NCBI GenBank assembly: GCA_028023455.1
Contig: JAQFVV010006335.1
Coordinates: forward strand, 562,741-626,740
DNA from: Epiperipatus broadwayi
Lineage: Eukaryota > Onychophora > Udeonychophora > Euonychophora > Peripatidae
Direction: 5' to 3'
DNA: 64,000 bases
The notes below the pieces were generated by a model. The model worked only from the letters and a program-made list of their open reading frames with translations. It ran no database searches and was not told the origin of the DNA. A program made the position numbers and the translations under genes. Positions 1 to 14,583 of this stretch are shown here, in pieces; positions within the stretch are counted from its first letter, which is position 1; each line of letters begins with the position of its first letter.

Positions 1-1952
<1,952 letters not shown>

Positions 1953-1957
1953 TAAAC

Positions 1958-2489
1958 AGTCATGATTTTGATGGTAAAAATTTTATTCATAAGGATAATG
2001 AGTATATGTCTTTATCATTTAAGGCCTCAATATATAATTTAGTTTATAAGAATAGTCATTATTAGGTGGAATGAAGGTTGCATGGAAGCAAGGTTCTGAT
2101 TTGAATTTTTACTTAATGGTTCAAAACAGTCTATTGATAGTAGGTCTATTTCTTGTATCGTTTATAAGATTCCATGTGGTTGTGGTAAGTTTTATATATG
2201 TCAGAGTAAGTTTAGCTTTAATGAAAGGATTAAGGTTCATATAAGTAGAGTTAAACATAGGTATCTTAACTCAGCTTTATATATTCATAAATTGAATACA
2301 GGTCATAGAATATTGTCTAACAATGCTTCAGTTATTTTTTATGAAAAGCCATGAGTTAAAAATAAGAATAAAGGAGACCTTGATGATAAAACTGCTTGAT
2401 TCTGAGGCTATCAGTCTTATGACGACTTCTTTTGATATTAAAGAAAGGTGGAGTTTAAATGAATTATGGAAAGGTTTGTTTGTTTGTAT
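1958..2489 (+). mobile_element. Penelope-like element 3' end, right arm (interrupted)
   Basis: Plus-strand partner of the left arm. Translation gives an RT-thumb-like stretch, then CIVYKIPCGCGKFYI, a GIY-YIG nuclease start in which the Gly after YI is replaced by Cys, then NERIK, SALYIHKLNTGHRI and IKETLMIKLLDSEAISLM. These residues match the layout of the C-terminal GIY-YIG endonuclease that Penelope-like retroelements use to nick their target. Several stops occur (for example after FYEKP), so it is a relic. The arm is cut at 2489 by the LTR-A insertion and resumes at 5118. Confidence 0.75.
2323..2489 (+). pseudogene. PLE GIY-YIG endonuclease C-terminus, remnant
   Basis: The open frame that starts here carries the conserved tail of the PLE endonuclease (IKETLMIKLLDSEAISLM, then FDIKERWSLNELWKGLF). 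The same tail is recognisable at 62.2 kb, and its minus-strand twin at 1.4-1.6 kb. The reading frame runs on past 2490 into the inserted LTR, so the last residues of that frame are not part of the element. No function is expected. Confidence 0.65.
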
Positions 2490-5117
2490 TGTACCGGTAA
2501 AATCACCATGCTTAATCATGCACAGTAATCCGAATTCAAACCCAGTCCACGTCTAGGAATAAATTCCAAAATGCAAACCAAATTCAAACCCAAACCCCTG
2601 GCATGACCAACCGATGAACAACGCAACAACGGTACGTGGTTTTCCCTTTACTAGCTCGTCGGAAAACACAGACTAAATTACCCTACAATCAGTTATTCAT
2701 ATATATCTTATATTCGGGATATTGGTACGGTTACTAATTCAATATATATTTAAGTTGTCGATACAGACAGCAGGTGCTTAACTAGATTTCGAGAGTAATA
2801 AGACAAGAGAGACAAAATAGATTAGATAAATTTTTAATAATTATTGAAATCATTGAATACTATGTACAGATACGGTAAAATTTTCATACGTATATTTCTA
2901 ATAATTTGATACTACTCCTTAATAATCATTTTAGACTGATAGACAAAACGCATGTCAATATTTATATGTTTTAAATGGTCGTATGAGTTGATATGAGAAT
3001 CAGAGTAATTTGAGCATTTAAAATATTCAATTACTATTTTATATTAAATTGTTTGATTTTAATAGATTCAAACCATTACGTATACGGATAATTGGAGGAG
3101 GTTTTATATAAAAATATAATATAATAATGATGTACTGATGGTTGCAGAGCTTAAAATATACTACAATAATAACTTGCGGTGCATTGACGGAAGACCGGGC
3201 GGCTTGTACTTTGACAAGTCTTAATGCCCCCAAGTAGATCCGGGACACTACAACCAGCCGGGATTATTTTCTAACCCCGGTGATCCAAGAGATTATCTGG
3301 AGAAGAATTTCTTTCTTTCCAATTGGTAGTAAAAACGAGACACCAATTTAGGCGAAGGAAAAGGCACTGCCACAGTAACATCGAGGAAGAGTGATCGGAA
3401 GTGGACTTAAAGCGAAACTATATAAAACCTTGATTATCTCTCCATAACATTTTCTACGCAACAATCTGATATGACTATTCAAAATAAAACATAGCGAAAT
3501 CAAAAGATCACAAAAGTAACGATTAATTAATTTCACTCTGAAACCCATAACTCCCCAGATTGTTCGGAAGGTAATATTAGTAACAAAAATATTCACTTTA
3601 TATTATTACTCCGTTCATATATAAAAAATAGCATAATAAAAATTTAGACTTTATTTTATATCTGTTATTTGGAGCAAAGATTAAAATATCATTTTGACAA
3701 AATAAAAGGAACAATGCAGGTACTTGAATACTTCTCAACTCAACATAAACGAACCAAATTTTTTTGTTCGATAAAAGAAAATTACTTTTAAAATGAATAT
3801 ACTAATAATACTATGAAATAAACTTTAATGGCTTTAACTAGAGTTGAAAAATATTATTATTGGCATCGCTTTGTTTGTAAATGTAAGTAATAATAAAAAT
3901 ATAAGTATATTCACTAATGAATTACCATTAGGCACAAAATATTAGTAAATTATCATCTAAAGACTAGAGCACAGAAGTATTAGAGAAGAAATTTACTGAC
4001 AGGCTTTAGTGTAACATTTTAACGAAGGAAAGCAAGAAATTTACATGTAATTACCTAGATTAATTCATAACAGATTAAATAATAAAATTATTAAGCTTAG
4101 AGGAAAGTTAAAAAGTTCATGTAACAAGAGTTACCATTCTTCTTCGTCCGGCTTTTCTCCTTGCGGTAATGTTTATGCAGAACGTAGGCGCGCATTTTGG
4201 ATTCCTTAGAACGGCATGATTAATTTAAAGGTTGGAATTGAGAAAACTGGAAGCACAGGAAACATTATGGGTCAGCAGCTCAAAAGATTTAAATCGGCAG
4301 AACAGGGATCAGCTTCTTGGACTTAGCCCAACATTATTGCAATTTACCGGGCAACTTCTTAATCACAGTTGAGATGGTTTCTCTGGCACAACTACTTTGC
4401 CATAGCCCAAGACGGTCTACCCACAGCAAAGTCAAAAAGTAGAGTCCCTTAGTATATTATAACATAAGATGGCTACGATTGATCACTTTGCATAGTTTTT
4501 GTTCATGACTCCGCCTCCTTTGATTTTCCGGCCTCCAGCAATATCTAATTTTGACTATACAATTGCATTCGCCTTTCTTGATAAGAGTCCTACATTTCTC
4601 ATTTCCATTGTTTGATTTACATTTATTTCTAAATTCAATATATGATTCTAAATTGACAAACTAAATAATTACATAGGAATTCGTGAATACAAAATTGAAA
4701 TTCATTATCTTAACTTTCAAAGTACAAACTAATTATTCTATACATCTTGTACACGTAAGATTTGACTAAAAATACTGATCAAAGGAATGTGACTTTTGAT
4801 CAGCATTTTTAAATGACTTTGTATAATTTTGAAAGATTAAAATTTAAAAAAAAAAATATACACGCAATGAAACTTTTAAATTGAGCGAATATAAACCTAC
4901 AAACCACACACACGAATATTATTTATCATGATTTGTAATATTTATACTTGTAATATTTACATTAAATTCTTTTAAACAAAGCATAAAATAACTAACTTAA
5001 AATTTATGTGGCCTGGAATAGAAAAAGCCTCATTGCGGGTAAATAGTGATTTAGAATTACCGTACTTCAAAATGAAAACTATGAAACTAAGATTGATCCT
5101 TCGATCTGTCTGTTTCA
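2490..5117 (+). mobile_element. Solo LTR, family LTR-A copy 1 (2,628 bp)
   Basis: The segment starts TGTACCGG, ends CTGTTTCA and is flanked by the 4-bp direct repeat GTAT (2486-2489 and 5118-5121). Removing it restores the continuous PLE 3' UTR seen intact in the left arm, so it is a clean insertion. TG...CA ends with a 4-bp duplication are characteristic of LTR retrotransposon LTRs. No gag or pol is present, so it reads as a solo LTR left by recombination. A second copy with matching ends lies at 45173-47843. Short open frames inside (3039-3248, 3348-3596) show no recognisable domain. Confidence 0.7.
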
Positions 5118-5300
5118 GTATATACATGCTATTTTCTTTAGTTTGATTTTCACTTGAGAAAGTCTATTTGTAGTAATTGAAACCATGGTTGTATAAGGAT
5201 TTTGATAAAATTTTGGATTTAATCTAGTGTTGTATTGTTTTATGGTTTGGCATTTTTATTTTTGCTAGTATAGTGTTAGGCAGTTTTGGTTATATATATA
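5118..5300 (+). mobile_element. PLE 3' UTR, continuation of right arm
   Basis: This matches the reverse complement of 1289-1440 and continues the PLE copy broken at 2489. It holds CACTTGAGAAAGTCTATTTG, then GAAACCATGG and a tail rich in T, ending in a short (TA)n tract. A related tail follows the PLE copy at 62.2 kb. Confidence 0.7.
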
Positions 5301-6248
5301 TATATTGTAACATGATGGGTAAGATGGATTGATGGCAAAATCATCATCATCCCAAAAATGTCAAATAATAAAATTTCAAAAAAATGTAATATTTAAAATA
5401 TATTTAAAATAATTAAATATGAGAGATATGAAAATAAAGTAAGATAGTATTATAAGAGAGCATGAGAGATGAGATCTCTGAGTGATCATTATACTTATCA
5501 TCTAGTTAACTCCTCAAAGCAACTAAAATATAATTAACTATTCAAAAAGCATTGTAATAAGTATAAATAAGTATAAGTAATATTCAAAAGAAATAATCAT
5601 AATCATGAATGATTGACAATCAAAATAAAATCAACAGTCTATCTTGAGGCTAGATTTTAAATATGAATCAATAATCAATATGATGACTGTATTTAAACTG
5701 GGTCTACTCTAAACCAGGCATACCACATAACTTGGATGCAACAATTAAGAGCTCATTCATCAGAATATGTAATCATCAAAACAATAATGCTGGTATATTA
5801 AAACATGCTGATCATCATTAATGACCTGGCCACTTAGTATCATTAATGTGCTGGCTAACTATAAACTTAATTTCTAATAGACTAAACTAAATAAATTATA
5901 GTGCAGGAGCCTTAAAGAATATTATCTTAGTGCCAATCTATAATCAACTAATTGCCCCAAAACACTAATATACATCCCCATTCATATACTCAAATGTAGC
6001 TCAAAGAACACAAGCTCAAATACTGTTATGGTGACCAAAAATGATGTTTTAATACAATTTTAACAATTGAATTCAAGTTTATTAATAATAATATAAAAAT
6101 ATGAAAATAATGTCTTTATAATATGGCTCTATAATTAGAATCCTTCTGAGTTTGATTAACATACAATAAAAATTATTACATTTGTGATTTACAAAATTAC
6201 TATATACAATTCAAGTTATTACTATGATTTTTAATATCTTTTAATGAG

Positions 6249-6317
<69 letters not shown>

Positions 6318-7056
6318 ACACAGATGTGTGATACATTAGTTTACAATGAATACATTTGAATTATCAAAAAATAATTAAAATTTACATGTCTTATTTGACA
6401 CTCAATAATATATATATATATATGTAATTTCTGAATATACTTAAATTATCCTATAATAATACATGATTAAATTTTTCAGTCCTATTAAAAATACTATAAA
6501 TGACCAAAATTTTACTTATATATATGTGTGTGTGTATTCACACACTGAGATTTACATCATATTTTAATTTAACACAATAAAATTATTGAATACTATTTTC
6601 ATAATTTTCTTTGCTGAATATAGTGTTTTTTCTTTAAAAATAAGTATCATTAAATTTTTGATAGTTTATAAAAGTTTTCTTTCTATTTTGACAGATTACT
6701 CTAAAAGAATTTATTAGATAAACATTCTTATTGTCTTTCTATAAAATTGTCTACAAATTATTTCTTTTTGATTTTTAATTCAAATAAAATTATATATATA
6801 TATATTGATGTCATTTTAAGGATTACTAAAACAATTTCTTTAAAATATATATATATATTGAATCATCTCTCTTTTAGACATTTGATTCAAGTAAATATTT
6901 GTTTGCTTTATTTTAAGTAATAGGTTAAAATGTCATTTTTACTAAGAAAATCATTTAAAATTTTTTTATTATATACAATGCTATTCATCATCAGCTATAT
7001 ATATATATATGTTTATCTGTAATTCTCTGCATATAGACACAGCTGCATACATGTAA
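5301..7056. other. AT-rich, no gene; several (TA)n tracts
   Basis: No coding sequence seen. TA tracts lie at about 6252-6314 and shorter ones at 6410, 6790, 6845 and 6997. The stretch from about 5305 (TGTAACATG, after a TA tract) to about 6249 (GTTCA, before a TA tract) has TG...CA ends and could be another solo LTR, but no second copy was found to support this. Confidence 0.4.
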
Positions 7057-7200
7057 CTACTTCATCATCCACTGATAGTTTCTCTGGGCAAGGATGTAGA
7101 CTGGCTTGTCATCATCAAAATAGGTATTATCAAGTAAGGATTGTTCTGCAGTTGGTTCCAGTTCATCATCATGCAAGCTAACTGTTTTGTCCTCATTTGT
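7057..7200 (-). pseudogene. Short acidic open frame, unidentified
   Basis: The minus-strand frame of 47 codons ends in TAG at 7057. It contains LHDDELEPTAEQSLL and then FDDDKPVYILAQ. Its composition looks more protein-like than the surrounding AT-rich sequence. Just upstream on the same strand another frame reads SFDSPEIQVNF before a stop, so it may be the end of a decayed ORF or a terminal exon. No family is recognised; it could be chance. Confidence 0.2.
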
Positions 7201-7989
7201 TCAGGCTAATGATTAATTAGAAGTTGACCTGGATTTCAGGTGAATCAAAACTCCTCTGAAAGAGAACTAGTAATAGCTCCTGAATCTATTGTTCTACCTT
7301 CAATGATATTTTATCCATGATAGCTATCTATATAGTCAGGAAATCATATCTTCTGGCCAGCTAAAACCAACTGCTGTAAACTTCAACAAGGTTCAACAAA
7401 ATATTATAACCGCCTCTTGTAACTGGTCAATTTGACCAGTGCTTCTCAAAAATATTCCAACAAGAACTCTCTTCAAATAAATTACTAGCCAAACTGTTCT
7501 AATCTTTTTATCCAAACCTTTTATAGTCTGGTGAAGTGATAAAAACACTATATTTAAAACCAATGTTTTTATCTCTCTTGATTAAAAAAAGTTTTAGTCC
7601 TTTTGAAAAAAAATTTGAAATTTTTATCAAAGTGTGATATACAAAGATTTCTACATAAATAGAAATTTATCAATTTATTAATTAAAAACTTTTTTTACTA
7701 ATCTCTCTAATCCATTTGAAAGCAAGTTTGACAATCTTATCAAAGCATAATCTATAAAGTTTTAAAGAATCGATAATAAACATGTACACAAGCATTAATA
7801 AAAAATAAATCATGCTTGATTTTAAATTCAAAATAAGAATTATAAATATTATTTAGAACTTATTAACTATTTATTTCATAATGAAATTTTAGTTTACATT
7901 CAGAATTATTTAATCCCTGATTATTATTCCAGGAAGGTAAAAAATATCTACTAAAATTTTTGTCTGTGTTTATTTTTACTTTTCTTATA
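7201..7989. other. No gene recognised
   Basis: Slightly less AT-rich than its neighbours up to about 7500, then ordinary AT-rich DNA. No repeat or domain was recognised. Confidence 0.4.
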
Positions 7990-9060
7990 CACCTGGGTCT
8001 CATTTTATGCGAGAGATAGGTTCCTCAGAAAACATGCACAAACGAAATCGTGCAAAAATAGACATAACTTACATTGAAAAAGGGGAGATGCGGTCTGAGA
8101 TTTTTCAAAATCCATGTAAAAGCAAAGCATCAACATAAAATTACTTTAAAATTTGTGCAAAAAAAAAAAAATAAGTAAATAAAATATGACTAATAAAAAA
8201 TTTCAAATTTGAAAAAAATTGATACAAGACAAACTTTTTTAACTATAATATTTAATTTTATTTAAAATAATATATTTTTATGCATAATTTACAGTACAAT
8301 AATTTACATTTTTTATACACATTTTAATTATTATAGCTATTCACCAAAAACACATTCATTTGCAAACAACTAGCACCAACTTCACACTCATGTTGTGTCA
8401 ATGGTTTACTGGTGACAACGTAATTAGTAATTAATCTTTGAGGCGATGATTTTATTAATTGTTTATGAAACTAACAACTAAAAAATAAATTCTTATTTTT
8501 GTCTTTAATTTTCAATTCCATTTAAAAATCAAATTTCACATCACATTATTTCAAATTGCTATAAGTAATTTTTAAATTGTTAATTACAATTAAAAATTAG
8601 ATTTTAATTTTTAATTGTCAAATTTAATTGTGCCCACTGCTATTACTGACCTTTTAAAAATAAACTTGTGGACACTAAATGATTAATAATTGATTATGTT
8701 CTTTTTTAAAAAAGCAAAAACAGAATGTGATTTAAAATGCAAAATTAACACGCACAATGTTTGAACAAATTTACATTATAATCTTGTAAAATTTAATGTG
8801 TGTATACATAAAATGTGGAAATCATGATTTTAATTTCATTATTGCATAAAATCTTACTATTATAAAGCACTGAACATATTGAAATTACTAAGTTGAAAGT
8901 AGAATTCCAATAATGTGCTATTACTTTCAATATAATGTAAGTGCGCAAAATTTATTATTTAAAGTAATAGCGCAATATCGGAGTTTGACTTCTGGTGAAA
9001 CACAAATCGCGTAACTTCAAAATCGTGTTAAATAAGTCCACATAAAAAGAGACCCAGGTG
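7990..9060. mobile_element. Non-autonomous DNA transposon with ~20-bp TIRs
   Basis: The left end reads CACCTGGGTCTCATTTTATG. The reverse complement of the right end reads CACCTGGGTCTCTTTTTATG, so the two ends form terminal inverted repeats with about one mismatch in 20. The 1,071-bp interior has no long reading frame, so it is a MITE-like or deleted element. TA lies just outside the left end and TGTGTA outside the right end, so a TA duplication is possible but not clean. Superfamily is not assigned. Confidence 0.6.
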
Positions 9061-9076
9061 TGTGTATATATATATA

Positions 9077-9317
9077 TCACTAGATGAAGCTTTATCAATA
9101 GCTCCTAACAAGCTTGTTTACATAAACACTGAGAGAGATAGAATTCAATATCGTTTTCATTGTCTACCACTTCCAGACCATGGTTTTGAGCTAGTTGGCT
9201 CCAGTCAGTGAAGGGTTGGAAGACTAGAGACAATGAAAGAGATATTGAATTCTATCTCTCTCGGCATTTACATAAACAAGCTTGTTAGGTGCTATTGGTA
9301 AAGCTCCAACTAGTGAT
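9077..9317. repeat. Foldback element with ~88-bp arms
   Basis: The left arm (9077-9165, with ATCACTAG, CTAACAAGCTTGTTTA and GAGAGAGATAGAATTCAATA) matches the reverse complement of 9228-9317 with a few mismatches. The loop is 9166-9227. It has no coding content. It is best read as a foldback MITE or an inverted pair of element ends. Confidence 0.75.
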
Positions 9318-9449
9318 CATAAAATTCAAGCTAAAGCATGTTACAGAATTTATAACTTGTTTTGTTTATCATATATATATATATATATATTCACACACAA
9401 CTATATTGATGTATGCCATGCAATCCAATTGTTTACAATATATATATAT

Positions 9450-11631
9450 TGTAACGATCCGGAGAAAGAGACTTAACGTAATCTGCACTACGGGGTGCCA
9501 TCTAGGCATTTGAACCTAGAAAAATTTATAAAGTAGGCAGATACGTCAGTCAAAAAAAAAATTTTTTTTAAATTTTGATTCTGGTCGTTAGCCCATGTCA
9601 CTAGCTCAGTGGAATAGCAGAGATTTAATAAGATAATCTAAGAGTATATATAAAAAAAAGAATAAAATAAGCCACTGCCAGTAATTAACATACAAACATT
9701 TATTTATGCACATATATATAAGATTTAAAATTATTTTAAATTAGTTTTACATTTTAACATTTAACATTATTTTAACTTTACCTTAGATTTTAATTTACAT
9801 TTTAATTTCTATTATATTATAAGTTTACATTTTAATTAAGTTCGCACATATAAATTTATGAAAGCTTGTTTATAATGTTGACTATAGATCGGTTACATAG
9901 ATTTCACGGTCAAAACATTTCAAAGTAAACATAAACGATCAAAATACAAAATTATTGATTACTGACAATTGCGGAGGGAAATTTATATGTAACCCAATAG
10001 TATTCACCATAAGATACTTGCATTGTCACCAATAACTTAAAAGACATCCGAATAAATACATTTTAGATACTCACCGTAAGGTATCATTATTTATCGAATG
10101 TCTATATATTTTGATCAAATATGAAAACCCAAAACATACTTAACCGATAACCAATCCATGCAAGCTTCTATAAACAACTTAAATTTAATGCATTTTTATT
10201 TAGGGTCAAGTATGAATATACCACATAGATTTGCATTTGAAATTAAAATATTCTATCCCTATTTTACCTTAGGCTAAAATTCGTAGTCAAACTGGCATCA
10301 ATTCATCTGATACATCGATGTATTCAATGTAATACGGAATACGGCAGCACCAAAAAGATTAAGAGAAGATATTGACTTTCATTAGATAGGAATATTACTT
10401 CTATCCAATGAGAAGAACAATAAAAAAAAAACTCCATAGAAAGGAACTGCACTCTGCGTCTTATAATTCCTTCCATAGGCAAAACGGGAGAGTGCGGCGT
10501 ATATATAAACGATTCTGCCAGTAGCGAATCTCCGACTACATCTACTAACTACATCAATATATCCAATCCATTGACCCAATTTAACAATGAAACAAATCAC
10601 CTAAGATTACCCTCCCCTAATATAACTTTGCAAATCTATACAGCCATTCATGCCCAACTTAAGTTTAACATTTATATAATTTAACTTAACGGAAAACAGA
10701 AATCATAATAAAACTTAAAGAACAAAATTAAATAAATGGAAATGATTTTACATAAATAAATAAAAAATACATCAAATAACATTATTAATAAATTAAGTTG
10801 GTCAGATAGGATAATATTGCAATCATTTAAATATGGAAATTTTAATTTAATGTTCATTATTTATAAAGTTCTTACAGTTTAAAACAGTTCATCTTTACAC
10901 ATTGCTTGCCATGAATGTGAATTCCCACGCTGTCCTAAAATTGGTATTCTGTTGGACAATTTATTTATCCATCCGGAGGTTTTTTGCTTTAACTGGTCCT
11001 CAATGTAAAATTGATAGTTCATTTCTTTTTCTTTCTTAGCAAAGCTGAAGGGATTGAATCGTGCGTCTTTTTTTCAATCCCTTCTTATCTCTCACATCGT
11101 AATAAATCAATAACTCACTAACTAATAATTTCCAAACTTGTCCTTTTATATTACTTTGAAAGATTGACTTAACATTACGTCATCGATGTGATGATCCTTT
11201 TCATTGAGGTCCGATTTCCCAATGAATTTATTTCATTTGCTAAAAGTTTCTATTGTTTCCCTATCTGACCGATGTTTTTACATTTAAATGCCCAAGGCTG
11301 GTTTACATTTGACTAATTAAATTTATCATTTCCATTTCTGATTAATTAACCTGTTTTCCAAATCAAAGATATATTTAAAGATAAATTTAAAGATATAATT
11401 TTATTTCCAAATCTTTTTAAAATTTAGTTTTAAAATACTTTTTCTTTAATAAAGTTTTATTTTAATAATTTTTCATTATCTGTGCGATTTAATATATAAG
11501 AGTTTAAGATGATATTTAATTTCAATTTTTAATTCTTAAAAGACAATTTTTAAATGCGAACTTTTTAATTTACTTTCATGTTTAATAATAAAAAAAAAAA
11601 AACAATGTAACGAACGTCTGTGCTCGTTACA
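9450..11631 (-). mobile_element. LTR-B copy 1, 2.18 kb, solo, minus orientation
   Basis: On the plus strand it starts TGTAACGATCCGG and ends GCTCGTTACA. The reverse complement matches copies 2 and 3 along the full length, with more differences than those two show from each other. It sits in a (TA)n tract: ATAT lies to the left and AATATAT to the right, so a target duplication cannot be defined. It carries no ORF with a known domain. With copy 2 it forms a 4.4-kb palindrome. Confidence 0.7.
11050..11081. other. Conserved stem-loop in LTR-B copy 1
   Basis: GGGATTGAA at 11050-11058 is the exact reverse complement of TTCAATCCC at 11073-11081, giving a 9-bp stem. The same hairpin is kept in copies 2 and 3 although the loop sequence differs. 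Confidence 0.55.
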
Positions 11632-11656
11632 AATATATATATATATATATATATAT
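11632..11656. repeat. (TA)n spacer between inverted LTR-B copies
   Basis: A short TA tract is the only sequence between copy 1 and copy 2. Confidence 0.9.
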
Positions 11657-13855
11657 TGTAACGAGCACAGACGTTCGTTACATTGTTGTTTTTTTTTTAT
11701 TTATTAAACATGAAAGTAAATTAAAAAGTTCGCATTTAAAAATTTTCTTTTAGAATTAAAAATTGAAATTAAATATCATCTTAAACTCTTATATATTAAA
11801 TCGCACCGATAATAAAAAATTATTAAAATAAAACTGTATTAAAAATAGAAAAGGTATTTTAAAAACAAAAACTTAAAAAGATTTGGAGATAAAATTATAT
11901 CTTTAAATTTATCTTTAAATATATCTTTGATTTGGAAAACAGGTTAATTAATCAGAAATGGAAATGATAAATTTAATTAGTCAAATGTAAACCAGCCTTG
12001 GGCATTTAAATGTAAAAACACCGGTCAGATAAGAAAACAATAGAAACTGTTAGCAAATAAGAAGAAATCCCTATGGAATCGGACCTCAATGAAAAGGATC
12101 ATCTCATCGATGACGTAATGTTAAGTCAATCCTTCGAATACGTATAAAAGGAAAATTTGGAAATTATTAATTAGTGACTAGTTATTGATGATTATTACGA
12201 TGTAACAGCTAGGTGTTAGTGCTGAGGGGATTGAAAAAGATGCACAGCTTCAATCCCTTCAGTTCTGCTAAGAAAGGAAAAAATGAACCATCGTTTCTAC
12301 ATTGAGGACCAACTACACTAAAAAATCTCCAGATGGATAAATAAATCGGATGGATACCAATCTTGACGAGTGGGAATTCACGTTCAAACGGCAAGAATAT
12401 ATGAAGATGAACTATTTAAATAACTCGTAAGAACTTTAAAATTTATGAACAGTAAATTAAAAACTTTCCAGATTTAAATAATTGCAATATTATTCTATCT
12501 GACCGATATTATTTATTAATTAGTTATAATTTTGTTTAATGTATTTATTTTGTAAAATCATTTCCATTTATTTATTTTTTGTTCTTTAAGTTTTATTATG
12601 ATTTTTGTTTTCCGTTAAATTAATTATAAAAATGTTAAACTTAAGTCGGGCGTGAATGGCTGTATAGATTTGTAAAGTTATATTAGGGGAGGGTAATCTT
12701 AGGTTATTTATGTCGTTGTGAGATTGGGTCAATGGATTGGATATATTGGTGTGATTAGTAGGTGTAATCATTGATTGGCTATGGGCAGAATCGCTTCATA
12801 CGCCGCACACTTCCGTTTGCCTATGGAAGGAATTATAAGATGGATACCGCAGTTCCTTTCTATGGAGTTTTTTGTTTTATTGCTCTTCTTTGCAGATAGA
12901 TGTAATATTCCTATCTCATAAAGCAATTTCTTCTCTTAACCTTTTGCTGCTGTATTTTATTACATTGAATACATCGATGTATCAGATGGATTGATGCCAG
13001 TTTGACTGCTAATTTTAGTCTAAGGTTAAATAGGATAGAATATTTTAATTTCAATGCAAATCTATGTAGTATTCATGTTCGATCCTAAATAAAAATGCAT
13101 TAAATTTAAGTTGTTTATAGACACTTGCATGGATTGTTTATTGGTTAACTATGTTTTATGTTTCCATATTTGATCAAAATATATAGACATTCGATAAATA
13201 ATGATACCTTACGGTGAGTATCTAAAATGTATTTATTCGGATTCTTTTAAGTTATTGGTGGCAATGCAAGTATCTTATGGTGAATACTATTGAGTTACAT
13301 ATAAATTTCCCTCTAATTGTCAGTAATCAATGATTTTATATTTTGATCGCTTATGTTTACTTTGGAATGTTTTTAACCATGTAATCTATGTAACCGATCT
13401 ATAGCAACTTATTATAACAAGCTTTTATAATCCCATCTGTGCGAACTTAATTAAAATGTAAAATTAGAATGTAATGGTAATTAAAGGTAAATTAAAATCA
13501 AAAATCAAAGTTAAAAATAATGTTAAATGTTAAAATGTAAAACTAATACTAAAATAATTTTAAATCTTATATATATGTGCATAAATAAATGTTTGTATGC
13601 TAATTACTGGCAGTGGCTTATTTTATTTATTTTTTAATGTTGAAATCTAATTAGATAAGATATGATGTTATTAAATCTCTGCTACTCCCTGAGCTAGTGA
13701 CATGGGTAACGACCGGAATCAAAATTTAAAAAAAGAAAAAAAATTTTTTTTTTGACTTACGTATCTGCCTACTTTATAAATTTTTTTAGGTTCAAATGCC
13801 TAGATGGCACCCCGTAGTGCAGTTTACGTGAAGTCTCCTTCTCCGGATCGTTACA
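11657..13855 (+). mobile_element. LTR-B copy 2 (left LTR)
   Basis: 2,199 bp, TGTAACGAGCACAGACG to CCGGATCGTTACA. The first 26 bp contain TGTAACGA and its inverse TCGTTACA around a 10-bp centre, so the terminus is itself a small palindrome. It differs from copy 3 by scattered substitutions and small indels only. Confidence 0.7.
12227..12257. other. Conserved stem-loop in LTR-B copy 2
   Basis: GGGATTGAA (12227-12235) pairs with TTCAATCCC (12249-12257) and the stem can be extended outward by three more pairs, one of them G-T. Confidence 0.55.
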
Positions 13856-14583
13856 ACTGGCTTTCCCAATCTGGGGCCGATCTTTAATAAACCACAAATA
13901 CCCTGAGCAAATTTTGTCAAAATGAAATATTTTTATCTGTTTACATAATGTCGTATACTTTAAATCTGATAAAAGCACTGCCAGAAAGAAATAGCACATA
14001 TATTAAACACGAGAAAGTATAAATAATTCTAAACTGTATTTCGTTAAAAAGAAAGTCAAAAGGTTGCGATTGATATGTTTTTTTGTTGTTGTAATATAAA
14101 TTATACTTTAATGTGTATAGGTGCGCACAGCCACGTAAGTTTATGATCGAAATGTGGTGCCTTACGATGAGTACTTTTGGGAATTACTTCAGTGTAACCC
14201 TATGTATGCATTTCAATCAGTCATAAATAAGTTGGTGGTGTTTATAATTGTGCTGCAAATATACACGCCTAAACCCATTATCTTTCAAAATATATTTACT
14301 TCAATGCAACCTTCCTAAATAATTTAAATAATTTGCTTGTCATGCCGTGTGTAAAAATAAAATGTATAAAAAATAATAATAATAGAACTCTTGTGGGGAG
14401 GAGGCGTAGACGTTAATGGTCCTTGGAAAACGATAGTAAACATTTTTCTTTTTGTATATAGTCTTTTTGTAAAATTATTAACCGGATGTTTTGTAAATGT
14501 CTTTGTCAATCGTGTACCGTAATTACTAACCCTAAGTAAAATATTTTTTTTTGATCATTTTTTTTTAAGTAACTTTACTGATA
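13856..14583 (+). mobile_element. Interior of the LTR-B element, non-coding
   Basis: This is 728 bp between the two LTRs. All frames are short, and the open frame at 13769-13999 minus runs from the LTR into the interior with no domain. TCTGGGGCCGATC at 13871 is the only sequence that faintly resembles a primer binding region, and it lies 16 bp from the LTR. Confidence 0.5.
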
